DNA of 64,000 bases, from assembly GCF_023554255.2 (NCBI RefSeq), contig NZ_JAMJWD020000004.1, positions 1 to 64,000 of the forward strand, in the 5' to 3' direction. The translations under genes were made by a program, and so were the position numbers. The notes under the pieces were generated by a model that was not told where the DNA came from, did not search any database, and saw only the letters and a program-made list of their open reading frames with translations. This DNA comes from Phyllobacterium sp. 21LDTY02-6 (GTDB lineage Bacteria > Pseudomonadota > Alphaproteobacteria > Rhizobiales > Rhizobiaceae). This document shows, piece by piece, positions 27,072 to 36,245 of the stretch (position 1 is the first letter of the stretch; each line of letters begins with the position of its first letter).

Positions 27072-29225
27072 ATGCAAGAGACCGAGCCAGATAAGAAGAA
27101 CAAACGATTCAAGGTCTCGCCGCTGCTCGGGCTTGATGCCTGGATCGATTCATCGCTTTACGAGCTGCGCTTTCGCCTTGCCGAAATCTGGGAAGACCTG
27201 ACGATCTTCTTCCGGCGTTTCCACGTCACCGGCTGGCGGCGCGCCATTGTCGAGCTTCTGGGCGAGACCTTCACATGGGGCACCGTCGGCGCGGTGCTGA
27301 TGCTGACGCTGGCCCTGCCCGCCTTCCACGAAACCGAGAAGAACTGGCGCACCCGCGACGATTTCGCCGTGACCTTTCTCGACCGCTACGGCAACGAGAT
27401 CGGCCAGCGCGGCATTCTCCACCGCAGCGCCGTGCCGATCGACGAATTGCCCGACCATGTGATCAAGGCGGTGCTGGCGACCGAGGATCGGCGCTTCTTC
27501 GACCATTTCGGCATTGATTTCCTTGGCCTTTCGCGTGCGATGACGGAAAACCTGCGGGCGAATTCTGTGGTTCAGGGCGGCTCGACCATCACCCAGCAAT
27601 TGGCGAAGAACCTGTTCCTCACCAATGAACGCAGCCTCGACCGCAAGATCAAGGAGGCCTTTCTGGCGCTGTGGCTGGAGGCCAATCTGAGCAAGAAGGA
27701 GATCCTGCAGACCTATCTCGACCGCGCCTATATGGGCGGCGGCACCTTCGGCATCGCGGCGGCCTCGCAATTCTATTTCAACAAGAGCGTCAAGGACGTG
27801 AACCTTGCCGAGGCGGCGATGCTCGCCGGCCTGTTCAAGGCGCCGGCCAAATATGCGCCGCACGTCAACCTGCCGGCCGCCCGCGCCCGGGCGAACGTGG
27901 TGCTGACCAACATGGTCCAGGGCGCGCTGATGACCGAGGGCCAGGTGGTCGGCGCGCGGCGCAACCCGGCCACTGTCGTCGATCGCGGCAGGCTGGACAG
28001 CCCCGACTATTTCCTCGACTGGGCTTTCGACGAGGTGCGCAAGGTGGCGCAGGCCCTGCCGACGCATACGCTCGTCGTGCGCACCACGCTCGATACCGGC
28101 ATCCAGAAGGCGGCGGAGGAATCGGCCGAATATCACCTGCGCCAGCATGGCAAGGAATATCACGTCGCGCAGGCGGCCATCGTCGTGCTCGAAAACAATG
28201 GCGCGGTGCGCGCCATCGTCGGCGGACGCGACTACGGCCTCAGCCAGTTCAACCGCGCCACGGCGGCGCAGCGCCAGGCGGGTTCCTCCTTCAAGCCCTA
28301 TGTCTATGCGGCGGCGATGGAAAAGGGCCTGACGCCGAAGACGCTGGTTTCGGGCGGCGCGGTCTCCTGGGGCAACTGGTCGCCGCAGAATTATTCGCGG
28401 CAATATCTCGGCCGCATCGACCTGACGACAGCGCTGGTCAAATCGATCAACACCGTGCCGGTGCGCCTCGCCAAGGACTATCTGACCACGGCGCCGATCG
28501 TGGCGCTGGCGAAGGCGATGGGCGTCGAATCGCCCATCAGCTCGCACAAGACCATGGTGCTCGGCACCTCGGGCATGACAGTCATGGACCAGGCGACCGG
28601 CTATAATGTCTTTGCCACCGGCGGCCTTGCCGGCATGCGGCACGGCTTCACCCAGATCACCAGCCAGAATGGCGAGGTGCTGTGGGACTGGCGCCGCGAT
28701 GGCCCCAAGCCGCGCCGCGTGCTCAGCGAAACGGCGGCCACTAACATGAATTTCATGCTGGCGCAGGTGCCCGAATGGGGCACGGGCCGGCGGGCGGCGC
28801 TGCCGATGACGCGGGTCGCCGGCAAGACGGGAACGACGCAGAGCTACCGCGATGCCTGGTTTGTCGGCTTCACCGGCAATTTCACCGCGGCGGTCTGGTT
28901 CGGCAACGATAATTTCACCCCCACCAAGGAATTGACGGGCGGCGTGCTGCCGGCGATGACCTGGCAGCGCTTCATGAATTATGCGCACCAGAACATCGAC
29001 CTGAAGGCGATACCCGGCATCGATCCCACCCTGCCGAAGCAGGAAAAAGTGGCCACAGCGGCCAAGGAGAAAGGCGAGGAAGGCGAAGACGTCCTGAAAG
29101 CCGAGGAACGGCCGCGCCTCCTCTCCAACGCCACCGCCCAGGTGCTTCGCGAAATCGACCAGGCATTGAAAAAGGCGCCGAAATTGAAGCTCCCCATCAC
29201 GCCCGCCAAAGTTTCGGCCCTTTGA
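27072..29225 (+). CDS. mrcA: Penicillin-binding protein 1A (bifunctional)
   Basis: Bifunctional peptidoglycan synthase of about 717 residues. A cytoplasmic tail is followed by a single anchor (VGAVLMLTLALPAF) and a GT51 glycosyltransferase domain with ATEDRRFFDHFGID (catalytic Glu138) and GGSTITQQLAKNLFLTNERS. The transpeptidase domain has AGSSFKPYVYA (Ser405/Lys408), KSINTVP (SxN) and AGKTGTTQ (KTG). In-frame starts at 27045 (TTG) and 27048 are possible; 27072 (MQETEPDKK) is used. The C-terminus is Lys/Glu-rich. The next two genes overlap or abut it. Confidence 0.93.
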   Translation: MQETEPDKKNKRFKVSPLLGLDAWIDSSLYELRFRLAEIWEDLTIFFRRFHVTGWRRAIVELLGETFTWGTVGAVLMLTLALPAFHETEKNWRTRDDFAVTFLDRYGNEIGQRGILHRSAVPIDELPDHVIKAVLATEDRRFFDHFGIDFLGLSRAMTENLRANSVVQGGSTITQQLAKNLFLTNERSLDRKIKEAFLALWLEANLSKKEILQTYLDRAYMGGGTFGIAAASQFYFNKSVKDVNLAEAAMLAGLFKAPAKYAPHVNLPAARARANVVLTNMVQGALMTEGQVVGARRNPATVVDRGRLDSPDYFLDWAFDEVRKVAQALPTHTLVVRTTLDTGIQKAAEESAEYHLRQHGKEYHVAQAAIVVLENNGAVRAIVGGRDYGLSQFNRATAAQRQAGSSFKPYVYAAAMEKGLTPKTLVSGGAVSWGNWSPQNYSRQYLGRIDLTTALVKSINTVPVRLAKDYLTTAPIVALAKAMGVESPISSHKTMVLGTSGMTVMDQATGYNVFATGGLAGMRHGFTQITSQNGEVLWDWRRDGPKPRRVLSETAATNMNFMLAQVPEWGTGRRAALPMTRVAGKTGTTQSYRDAWFVGFTGNFTAAVWFGNDNFTPTKELTGGVLPAMTWQRFMNYAHQNIDLKAIPGIDPTLPKQEKVATAAKEKGEEGEDVLKAEERPRLLSNATAQVLREIDQALKKAPKLKLPITPAKVSAL

Positions 29226-29245
29226 AGCCAGTGCAGTTCCATTTC

Positions 29246-29830
29246 ATGCTCCGCAACATCGCCCTTGCCCTCCTCGCCGTCGTGATCGCCCTTGGCGGCG
29301 GCATGGCCAGCGCCTGGTATGCCGTCAACCGCTTCGAGGGCTTCGGCGCGCTGACGGTCGGGCAATGGACCGCGCATCCGGATGCCGGAACGCCGATGTC
29401 CGATCCCTATGCCAAGGCCCGGGCCGCGCGCGAGGGCGCCTTCCCGCTCGGGTCGGCGGAAGGGCTCATCTTCTACGCCCGCGCCGACGATCAGGGCGCG
29501 CCGCTCGAACGCCGTTGCACCTACAAGATCAGCGGCCACAGCCCGAATTCGCGCTTCTGGACGCTACATGCCGCCGATCGCGGGCTGATCCCGATCGAGC
29601 CGGGGCGCGGCCGGCTGCCGGCGCTGCATTCCCGCCAGATCCTGCGCGATGCGGACGGCACGTTCACCGTCGAGGTGTCGCCGCTGGCGCAGCCCGGCAA
29701 CTGGCTGCCGGTGGCGGGCGATGGGCGCATGGTGCTGGTGATGACGCTGTACGATACGCCCGTCGGCAGCAATTCCGGCCTGGTCGAGATGACCTTCCCG
29801 GCCGTGGCGAGGGTCGGCTGCGATGGGTAG
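29246..29830 (+). CDS. DUF1214 domain membrane-anchored protein
   Basis: A 194-residue protein with an N-terminal helix (MLRNIALALLAVVIALGGG) and the DUF1214 core: MSDPYAKARAAREGAFPLGS, EGLIFYARADDQGAPLERRC, PNSRFWTLHAADRGL and LVMTLYDTPVGSNSGL. A TTG at 29222 overlapping the PBP1A stop would add 8 residues. It overlaps the following DUF1254 gene by 8 bp. The two families usually occur as domains of one protein or as neighbours; no biochemical role is established that I can name. Confidence 0.85.
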   Translation: MLRNIALALLAVVIALGGGMASAWYAVNRFEGFGALTVGQWTAHPDAGTPMSDPYAKARAAREGAFPLGSAEGLIFYARADDQGAPLERRCTYKISGHSPNSRFWTLHAADRGLIPIEPGRGRLPALHSRQILRDADGTFTVEVSPLAQPGNWLPVAGDGRMVLVMTLYDTPVGSNSGLVEMTFPAVARVGCDG

Positions 29831-30368
29831 ACTGATGCGCGCCATCCTGTTCGGCCTCGTCGGCGCCGGCATCGTCCATATCGCCGTGGTGCTGCTCATC
29901 CCGCATTTCTCGGACCGCAATGCCTGGTCGCGCATCTCGGCCTATGGCGGAGACTGGACGTTCCACCGCATCCTGCGCAACGGCCAGAAGGGGCACCTGC
30001 CGCTGGCCATGGACCCGCTGATCGAGGCGAGCGCCTGCCGCTTCGACATCAGCGACCTGCCGGCCCATGTCACCGGCGTCGGTACGCTGCCCTACTGGTC
30101 GATCTCGGTCTATGACCGCAAGGGCGAGAACATCTATTCGATCAACGACCGCACCGCCATCGCCGACCAGCTCGACCTCGTGGTGGCGACGCCGCTGCAG
30201 GCCATCGAATTGCGCAAGTCGCAGCCGGTCTCGGCCGAAAACTCGGTCGTCATCGAGGCCGACATGGATGAGGGCTTCGTCGTGGTGCGCAGCTTCGTGC
30301 CGGACGAATCCTGGAAGGGCCAGGTCGATGCCTTCCTCGACAGCGCGCGCTGCACCCCGCTATTATAG
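29823..30368 (+). CDS. DUF1254 domain membrane-anchored protein
   Basis: A 181-residue protein with an N-terminal helix (AILFGLVGAGIVHIAVVLLI) and a periplasmic DUF1254-like domain (NAWSRISAYGGDWTFHRIL, ACRFDISDLPAHV, PYWSISVYDRKGENIYSIND). It overlaps the DUF1214 gene (ATGGGTAG junction), so the pair is translationally coupled and follows PBP1A directly. The pairing suggests a shared envelope function; this is inference. Confidence 0.85.
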   Translation: MGRLMRAILFGLVGAGIVHIAVVLLIPHFSDRNAWSRISAYGGDWTFHRILRNGQKGHLPLAMDPLIEASACRFDISDLPAHVTGVGTLPYWSISVYDRKGENIYSINDRTAIADQLDLVVATPLQAIELRKSQPVSAENSVVIEADMDEGFVVVRSFVPDESWKGQVDAFLDSARCTPLL

Positions 30369-30388
30369 GGACTGGCTCCTTCTCCCCG

Positions 30389-31339
30389 TCACGGCGTTGG
30401 CCGGAACACGCCGTTGGCGTCGCGTTTCAGCGGCGCGCTCTGCTGCGGCAGCGGTGCGCCCGGCGCGTCCTCGATAGTGACGCCTTCCGCCGAGCCGGCG
30501 GGCGCGATGGCGACGTAGCGGGCATAGCCGCCCGAGCCGCCGAGCGGCTTGGCATAGCCGATGGTGACGAGGGCGCCGGCCTCCGGCACCTTGTCGAGAT
30601 TGGCGACGCCCTCGGCCTGCGCGAAATTATTGTGCATCAGCCAATGTTCGCCTTCGAGTGTCGGCGTCGTATCGGTGTCCAGCGGCTCATGGCCGTGGAA
30701 CAGGATCTTGCGCTGCAGATGCAGGAATTTCAGCGCGTCGAGGCTGACGCCCGGGAACGGCTTGGCGTTGAAACGTTCCGCATCGGCCCATTTCTTGTAC
30801 CAGTCGGACCGGACGAAGACGACCGATCCTTCCGGAATGGTGCCATGCTTCTGCTCCCAGGCCTCGATGTCCGCAACTTGCAGATGATAGCCATTGTCGC
30901 TGGCAACCTTGCCGCTAATGTCGATGACGACGAGCGGCCGCACGGCAAAGGTCGGCGGCAGGTCGCTGATCGTCGCGCCGCGCGGGTTCCAATGGGAGGG
31001 CGGATCGAGCTGGGTGCCGTACTGGTCCGTCGTCAATTCGTAGGAGGAGGCGACGAAACCGTGCTTCTCATAGGTGAATTCGTCCCCGGCCTTCACATAG
31101 CCCTCGATGTCCTTGCCGGCGACGGCCGGCTTGAACTTCGCATTGCCGAAGCCCGGCCAGACCGGCTGCACCGGCTCGAAAGCATGGGTGAGATCGATAT
31201 ATTTCGCCGATTTCAGCGCGCTGTCATAAAGCGGCCAGAGCGATTGTTCTTCCGCAAGGGACGAGACAGGCGACACGAGAAGCGCTATGGCAAGAAACCC
31301 TGCCCCGGCTTTGATTGCCCTGGCTGTATTCGAATACAT
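30389..31339 (-). CDS. Secreted cyclase / kynurenine-formamidase-like hydrolase
   Basis: A 316-residue protein with a signal peptide (MYSNTARAIKAGAGFLAIAL, cleavage near SSLAEE). Cyclase-family landmarks are YIDLTHAFEPVQPVWPGF, DQYGTQLDPPSHWNPRG (the metal-motif region, where the usual first HxGTHxD is QYGTQLD), VVFVRSDWYKKW and GEHWLMHNNFAQAEGVANLD. The substrate is unknown. It is divergent from fbpC and convergent with the DUF1254 gene. The start at 31339 is chosen for the signal peptide; the frame extends to 31744 without protein-like sequence. Confidence 0.85.
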   Translation of the reverse strand: MYSNTARAIKAGAGFLAIALLVSPVSSLAEEQSLWPLYDSALKSAKYIDLTHAFEPVQPVWPGFGNAKFKPAVAGKDIEGYVKAGDEFTYEKHGFVASSYELTTDQYGTQLDPPSHWNPRGATISDLPPTFAVRPLVVIDISGKVASDNGYHLQVADIEAWEQKHGTIPEGSVVFVRSDWYKKWADAERFNAKPFPGVSLDALKFLHLQRKILFHGHEPLDTDTTPTLEGEHWLMHNNFAQAEGVANLDKVPEAGALVTIGYAKPLGGSGGYARYVAIAPAGSAEGVTIEDAPGAPLPQQSAPLKRDANGVFRPTP

Positions 31340-31475
31340 GCTATCAACCCCCGATTGTCCAAGCTGCGAGATTTGCGAATTTTGAACGATGCGACAAGTA
31401 GAATCCTTTCGAATGTGGCCGGCGCGGCGCAAATAATTTGCCGGCATGCGCAAAGACATGGATGAAAGGCGACAG

Positions 31476-32522
31476 ATGAAATCCTCAGTGCCGGAAACCG
31501 CGCTCGAACTCGTGGCGGTCAGCCGCAGCTTCGGGCGCAACGAAGCGGTGAAGGACGTATCGCTCGCGGTCATGCCGGGCGAGATCGTCTGCCTCGTCGG
31601 CCATTCCGGCTGCGGCAAGTCCTCGCTGCTGCGCATCATCTCGGGCATCGATCGCCAGGATCGCGGCGTGGTGCGCCTGCGCGGCAGGGAAGTGGCCGGG
31701 CCGGACGTGTTCGTCGAGCCCGAATTGCGCAATATCGGCTTCATGTTCCAGGATTATGCGCTCTTCCCGCATCTGAACGTCGAGGAAAACCTGCGCTTCG
31801 GCCTGCGCGGCATGGCGCGCAAGGAAATGGACCAGCGGGTGGCGATGATCCTCGATCTCGTCGGCCTCGGCGCGCTCACCGGGCGCTATCCGCACATGCT
31901 TTCCGGCGGCGAGCAGCAGCGCGTCGCGCTGGCCCGGGCGCTGGCGCCGGAGCCGGACCTGCTGCTCATGGACGAGCCCTTTTCCAATCTCGACCGCGGC
32001 CTGCGGGAGAAACTGCGCCACGACACGCTTTCCTTGCTGAAATCGCTCGGCACAACCGTCGTCATGGTCACCCATGATCCGGAAGAGGCGCTGTCGGCGG
32101 GCAACAAGGTGGTGCTGATGCGCGCCGGCGCCGTGGTCCAGTCGGGCAGCGCCTATGATATCTATGACCGGCCCGCCAGCGCCTATGCGGCGGATTTCTT
32201 CACCGCGTTCAACAAGTTACCCGGCACGGTGCGCCATGGGCGCATCGAAACGCCGATCGGCGCCTTCGCCACCGCCCTGCCCGAAGGCAGCAGCGCGACC
32301 GCCTATATAAGGCCGCATGAAATCGCCCTCGAAGCCGATGCCAACGGCGCGGGCACCATCCGCGAACGGCTGATGATGGGGGAGATTGAGCAACTCACAG
32401 TTGAGGTGCCTGGCCTCGCCGAACCCTTGCGTGTACGGCTGATGCAACGGCCGCCGCTCGATGTCGCCCGGGTCGCCATCAGGGTGCGAAACGAGGCGGT
32501 GCTGAGCTTCCCCCGCGACTGA
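31476..32522 (+). CDS. fbpC: Ferric iron ABC transporter, ATP-binding protein
   Basis: A 348-residue ATPase of the FbpC/CysA-like group. Walker A is VGHSGCGKSSLL, the Q-loop FQDYALFPHL, the signature LSGGEQQRVALARAL, Walker B LLLMDEPFSNLD and the H-loop VTHDPEEAL, followed by a TOBE-like C-terminal domain (ATAYIRPHEIALEAD). The start at 31476 has GAAAGGCGACAG upstream; two in-frame ATGs lie at 31446 and 31458. It heads an fbpC-A-B set, with the ATPase gene first. Iron as substrate is inferred from the binding protein. Confidence 0.9.
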   Translation: MKSSVPETALELVAVSRSFGRNEAVKDVSLAVMPGEIVCLVGHSGCGKSSLLRIISGIDRQDRGVVRLRGREVAGPDVFVEPELRNIGFMFQDYALFPHLNVEENLRFGLRGMARKEMDQRVAMILDLVGLGALTGRYPHMLSGGEQQRVALARALAPEPDLLLMDEPFSNLDRGLREKLRHDTLSLLKSLGTTVVMVTHDPEEALSAGNKVVLMRAGAVVQSGSAYDIYDRPASAYAADFFTAFNKLPGTVRHGRIETPIGAFATALPEGSSATAYIRPHEIALEADANGAGTIRERLMMGEIEQLTVEVPGLAEPLRVRLMQRPPLDVARVAIRVRNEAVLSFPRD

Positions 32523-32576
32523 CCGCCGCGCCCGGTAACAGTTTCGTGATCGAACCACGGGTTCGCGAATTTAAGT

Positions 32577-32591
32577 TGACTGTAACCCTCA
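32577..32591. promoter_or_regulatory. Candidate iron-responsive operator (TGA-N9-TCA) upstream of fbpA
   Basis: The sequence TGACTGTAACCCTCA fits TGA-N9-TCA, the iron-responsive operator (IRO box) form bound by RirA in rhizobia. It overlaps a TTGACT -35-like hexamer and lies 44 bp before the fbpA start in the 112-bp gap after fbpC. The pattern is short and could occur by chance. Confidence 0.5.
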
Positions 32592-32634
32592 TGTCTGATG
32601 GTCATCGGCGACCACAAACGGGAAACACACGACC

Positions 32635-33657
32635 ATGATCAGACATACCATCCTTGCCGGTTTCGCCGCCGGTGTTTCCATTGCCTGCGCGGCGACGGCG
32701 GCCGGCGCTGCGGAAGTCAACATCTATACGACCCGCGAGCCCGGCCTTATCCAGCCATTGCTGGATGCCTTCACCAAATCCAGCGGCGTCGAGGTCAAGA
32801 CCGTTTTCCTCAAGGATGGCCTGGCCGAGCGCGTCGCCGCCGAGGGTGCAAGCTCGCCCGCCGACCTGTTGATGGCGGTCGATGCCGGCAATCTGGTCGA
32901 TCTCGTCGACAAGGGCGTCACCCAGCCGATCCAGTCCGAGGCGCTGACCGCCGCCGTGCCGGAGCAATTGCGCGATGCCGGTGGCCAGTGGTTCGCCCTT
33001 TCGGTGCGCGCCCGCGTGCTCTACGCCGCCAAGGATCTCGATCTTGCCGCCTTCAGCTACGAGGATCTGGCCGATCCGAAATGGAAGGGCAAGGTCTGCA
33101 TCCGCTCGGGCCAGCATCCCTATAATACCGCGCTCTTCGCCGATTACATCGCCCATCACGGCGCCGCCGAGACCGAGAAATACCTCGCCGGCGTCAAGGC
33201 CAATCTCGCCCGCAAGGCAGGCGGCGGCGATCGCGACGTCGCCAAGGACATTCTCGGCGGCATCTGCGATATCGGCATCGCCAATTCCTATTATGTCGGC
33301 CTGATGCGCTCCGGCAAGGGCGGCGAGGAACAGGTGGCCTGGGGCAATGCGATCAAGGTCGTCCTGCCGACGTTCAAGGATGGCGGCACGCAGGTCAATA
33401 TCAGCGGTGCGGCGCTGGCCAAGCACGCGCCGAACAAGGAAGCAGCGGTCAAGCTGCTGGAATACCTCGTTTCCGAGGAAGCCCAGAAGATCTATGCCGA
33501 GGCCAATTTCGAATATCCGGTGCGGGCGGGCGTTGCTGCCGATCCCATCATCGCCGGGCTGGGCGAACTGAAGATCGACAAGACGCCGCTCAGCGAGATC
33601 GTCAGCCACCGCAAGGAGGCCAGCGAGCTGGTCGACAAGGTCGGCTTCGACAATTGA
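32635..33657 (+). CDS. fbpA: Ferric iron ABC transporter, periplasmic binding protein
   Basis: A 340-residue binding protein with a signal peptide (MIRHTILAGFAAGVSIACAA, cleavage near AGAAE). The mature start VNIYTTREPGLIQPLLDAFT and the iron-binding tyrosine pair in IGIANSYYVGLM mark the FbpA/Fe3+ family, as do YEDLADPKWKGKVCIR and GAALAKHAPNKEAA. It delivers ferric iron to the FbpB permease. It has its own upstream gap with a candidate IRO box, so it may be more strongly expressed than fbpC. Confidence 0.92.
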   Translation: MIRHTILAGFAAGVSIACAATAAGAAEVNIYTTREPGLIQPLLDAFTKSSGVEVKTVFLKDGLAERVAAEGASSPADLLMAVDAGNLVDLVDKGVTQPIQSEALTAAVPEQLRDAGGQWFALSVRARVLYAAKDLDLAAFSYEDLADPKWKGKVCIRSGQHPYNTALFADYIAHHGAAETEKYLAGVKANLARKAGGGDRDVAKDILGGICDIGIANSYYVGLMRSGKGGEEQVAWGNAIKVVLPTFKDGGTQVNISGAALAKHAPNKEAAVKLLEYLVSEEAQKIYAEANFEYPVRAGVAADPIIAGLGELKIDKTPLSEIVSHRKEASELVDKVGFDN

Positions 33658-33685
33658 GCTGGAATTGTCGGAACCGCAACGCATC

Positions 33686-35392
33686 ATGAAAACGGTTTCG
33701 ACAAACAGCGCCGCCGGGATCACCGCCGCCGGAATCACCCCGCCAGCCATGGCGAAAATCCGCGCCTTTCGCGGTTCCGGCAGCGGATGGCTCGCTGCCG
33801 GCGCCATCATCGCCCTAGCCGCGATCCTGCCCTTTGTGGCGCTCGCCCTGCAGGCGGTGCAAGGCTCGGCCGGGCTCTGGCCGCACCTGCTGTCGAGCAT
33901 ATTGCCGGTCGCGCTCCGCGATACGCTCATCCTGCTCGGCAGCGTCGCGGTCCTGACCGCGCTTCTCGGCACCACCCTCGCCTGGCTGGTGACGGCCTAT
34001 GATTTTCGCGGGCGGCGCCTGCTCGAATGGGCGCTGCTGCTGCCGCTGGCGGTGCCGACCTATATCATCGCCTATGCCTATCTCGACCTGCTGCATCCGA
34101 TAGGGCCGCTGCAAGGAGCGATCCGCTGGCTCCTCGGCTATGCCAGCCCGCGCGAATTCCGCCTGCCGGATATCCGCTCGACAGCCGGTTGCATCCTGCT
34201 GCTCAGCCTCGTGCTCTACCCCTATGTCTACATGCCGGTGCGGGCGATGTTCCTGATGCAGTCGTCGACGCTGCTCGAAGCCTCGCGCACGCTCGGCGTC
34301 TCGCGGCGCGGCATGTTCTGGCGGGTCGCCCTGCCGCTCGCCCGGCCCGCCGTCGCCGTTGGCGTCAGCCTCGCCCTGATGGAGGCGCTCAACGATGTCG
34401 GCGCCGCCGAATTCCTCGGCGTGCGCACCTTGACCGTCTCGATCTATACGACATGGATTACCCGCTCCGACCTGCCGGGCGCGGCGCAGATCGCTCTGCT
34501 CCTGCTGCTGCTCGTGGTGGCGCTGGTCTCGCTGGAGCGCTGGGCCCGCCGCCGCCAGCGCTATACGACGGGGATGCAGCGCTCGCGCCCGCTGGAGCCG
34601 CGCCGCCTGCCGGCGCTGGCCGGGTTCGGGCTGCTGCTGGCCGGGCTGCTGCCGGTGCTTCTCGGCTTTGCCGTGCCGGTCAGCCATCTTGCGGCCGAGG
34701 CCTTCGCGCGCTGGCAGTTTGCCGGGATTTCGCCGCGCATTTTCAGCGAGGCGCGCAATACGATCGTGCTGTCCTGCCTCGCGACGCTGCTGACGGTTGG
34801 CTGCGGGCTCGCCGTCGCCTATGCCTGCCGGGTCCGGCCGGGCCGGCTTGCCGCCACCGCGCTGCGCCTCGCCTCTTCCGGCTATGCGGCGCCGGGCACC
34901 GTCATCGCCATCGGCGTCCTGATCATCGCCGCCGGCACCGACCAGTTCGTCGACCGCATGGCGCAGGCCTGGCTCGGCGTCTCGACCGGTCTGGTGCTGA
35001 TCGGATCGGGCGCGGCGCTGGTCTTCGCCTATGCGACGCGCTTCCTTGCAATTTCCGCCGGCAGCATCGATGCCGGGCTCGCGCGGGTCAATCCATCGCT
35101 CGACCATGCGGCGCGCAGCCTCGGCCGCACCGCGAACAATACGCTGTTCAGCGTGCACCTGCCGCTGACCAGGCCCGCCATCGCCGCCGGGGCGCTGCTG
35201 GTCTTCGTCGATTGCGTCAAGGAACTGCCGGCGACCCTGCTGCTGCGGCCGCTGAATTTCGAGACCTTCGCCACCCATCTCTATGGCGAGGCCGCGCGCG
35301 GCACCTATGAGGAAGCATCGATCGCCGCCCTCGCCATCGTCGCGGTCGGCATCCTCCCGGTCATCGTGCTGTCGCGCATCGGCAGGCGGTAG
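33686..35392 (+). CDS. fbpB: Ferric iron ABC transporter, fused permease
   Basis: A 568-residue permease made of two tandem BPD_transp_1 domains, as is usual for FbpB. EAA-like loops are seen at EASRTLGVSRRGMFWRVALP in the first half and HAARSLGRTANNTLFSVHLP in the second. A TTG at 33665 would add 7 residues; ATG 33686 is used. The N-terminal AAGITAAGIT peptide comes from a 15-bp tandem duplication (33710-33739). Confidence 0.92.
   Translation: MKTVSTNSAAGITAAGITPPAMAKIRAFRGSGSGWLAAGAIIALAAILPFVALALQAVQGSAGLWPHLLSSILPVALRDTLILLGSVAVLTALLGTTLAWLVTAYDFRGRRLLEWALLLPLAVPTYIIAYAYLDLLHPIGPLQGAIRWLLGYASPREFRLPDIRSTAGCILLLSLVLYPYVYMPVRAMFLMQSSTLLEASRTLGVSRRGMFWRVALPLARPAVAVGVSLALMEALNDVGAAEFLGVRTLTVSIYTTWITRSDLPGAAQIALLLLLLVVALVSLERWARRRQRYTTGMQRSRPLEPRRLPALAGFGLLLAGLLPVLLGFAVPVSHLAAEAFARWQFAGISPRIFSEARNTIVLSCLATLLTVGCGLAVAYACRVRPGRLAATALRLASSGYAAPGTVIAIGVLIIAAGTDQFVDRMAQAWLGVSTGLVLIGSGAALVFAYATRFLAISAGSIDAGLARVNPSLDHAARSLGRTANNTLFSVHLPLTRPAIAAGALLVFVDCVKELPATLLLRPLNFETFATHLYGEAARGTYEEASIAALAIVAVGILPVIVLSRIGRR
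33710..33739. repeat. 15-bp tandem duplication in the fbpB N-terminus
   Basis: GCCGCCGGGATCACC at 33710-33724 is followed by GCCGCCGGAATCACC at 33725-33739, one base different. It encodes AAGIT twice in the cytoplasmic N-terminal tail, in frame. Confidence 0.85.
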
Positions 35393-35426
35393 CCCCCTGA
35401 ATGCCGATGTTCACACAACCCCATTC

Positions 35427-36110
35427 TCACGAGGGTGGATTGGCGGCGTGGATCATCGGGCAAAGGTCGAGCAATCTGCGCACCGCATCGCCATCGCCAT
35501 CATCGTCGCAGGTGATGCTCGCCCGGCCTGTCTCGATGGCCTCAGCCAGCGAAATCCGCCCGGCGCGGATAGCATCGAATGTCGGCACGTCACAGGCGAG
35601 ACGGGTCGCGCCCACAGGGATTTCGGCAACGCGTTCCGCATCGAGCGCGCCATCCGCCACGGCAATGCGGAAGATGACGCTGCCGAAATCCAGCGCGACA
35701 AGCAGCCTCGTATCGCCGGCGCGCCGCGCATCGAACAGCGCCCGCAGCGCCAGGATCAGCGAATTGGCGCTCATCGGCAGGCCGGACGGCATGGCGGGCG
35801 AGCGCGCCGCCCAGAGGCCGAGACTGCTGATCACCGGCCCGAGATCATAGCCCCAGGGCGTCAGTTCGTAGATCCATGATGCAGCCGGCGGCGGCAGCTT
35901 GCGCCGCACCACAATGCCGCTCGCCTCCATCTCCTCAAGCCGGTGCGTCAGCACATTGGCGCTGATCGTGCGCAGGTCCGCCCGCAGATCGGTGAAGCGC
36001 TTGGGGCCGAGCAGCAACTCGCGCGCAATCAGCAGAGCCCATCTTTCCCCAATGAGTTCAAGTGCATGCGCCGTGCCGCAGCCATCCTCATAGCTTCTCT
36101 TTCCCGACAT
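35427..36110 (-). CDS. HxlR-family winged-helix transcriptional regulator
   Basis: A 227-residue regulator. The N-terminal HxlR domain (residues 1-105) starts RSYEDGCGTAHALELIGERW and has GPKRFTDLRADLRTISANVL as recognition region and YELTPWGYDLGPVISSLGLW at its end. A C-terminal domain of about 115 residues (LDFGSVIFRIAVADGALDAE) is typical of the longer rhizobial members and may bind a ligand. It is divergent from the glutathione transferase gene (135 bp apart), which it may control. Confidence 0.9.
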   Translation of the reverse strand: MSGKRSYEDGCGTAHALELIGERWALLIARELLLGPKRFTDLRADLRTISANVLTHRLEEMEASGIVVRRKLPPPAASWIYELTPWGYDLGPVISSLGLWAARSPAMPSGLPMSANSLILALRALFDARRAGDTRLLVALDFGSVIFRIAVADGALDAERVAEIPVGATRLACDVPTFDAIRAGRISLAEAIETGRASITCDDDGDGDAVRRLLDLCPMIHAANPPS

Positions 36111-36245
36111 TGGTCCTCTTTACATATTTTCTAGTTGCTATTTAGGACTAAATGGTATTCGAATTACACTATAGCGCAGATGGCCTACGCTGCAAACGTT
36201 GGGCCAGCAAACTTTGGGCGCTGCACATCTTGGGAGGAGCATGAC

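Noticed and set aside
27150-28988. A 612-codon minus-strand ORF
   Set aside because: Antisense shadow of PBP1A; no recognisable domains.
30389-31744. Long N-terminal extension of the cyclase-family protein
   Set aside because: The extra 135 codons overlap fbpC on the other strand and precede a clear signal peptide that starts at 31339.
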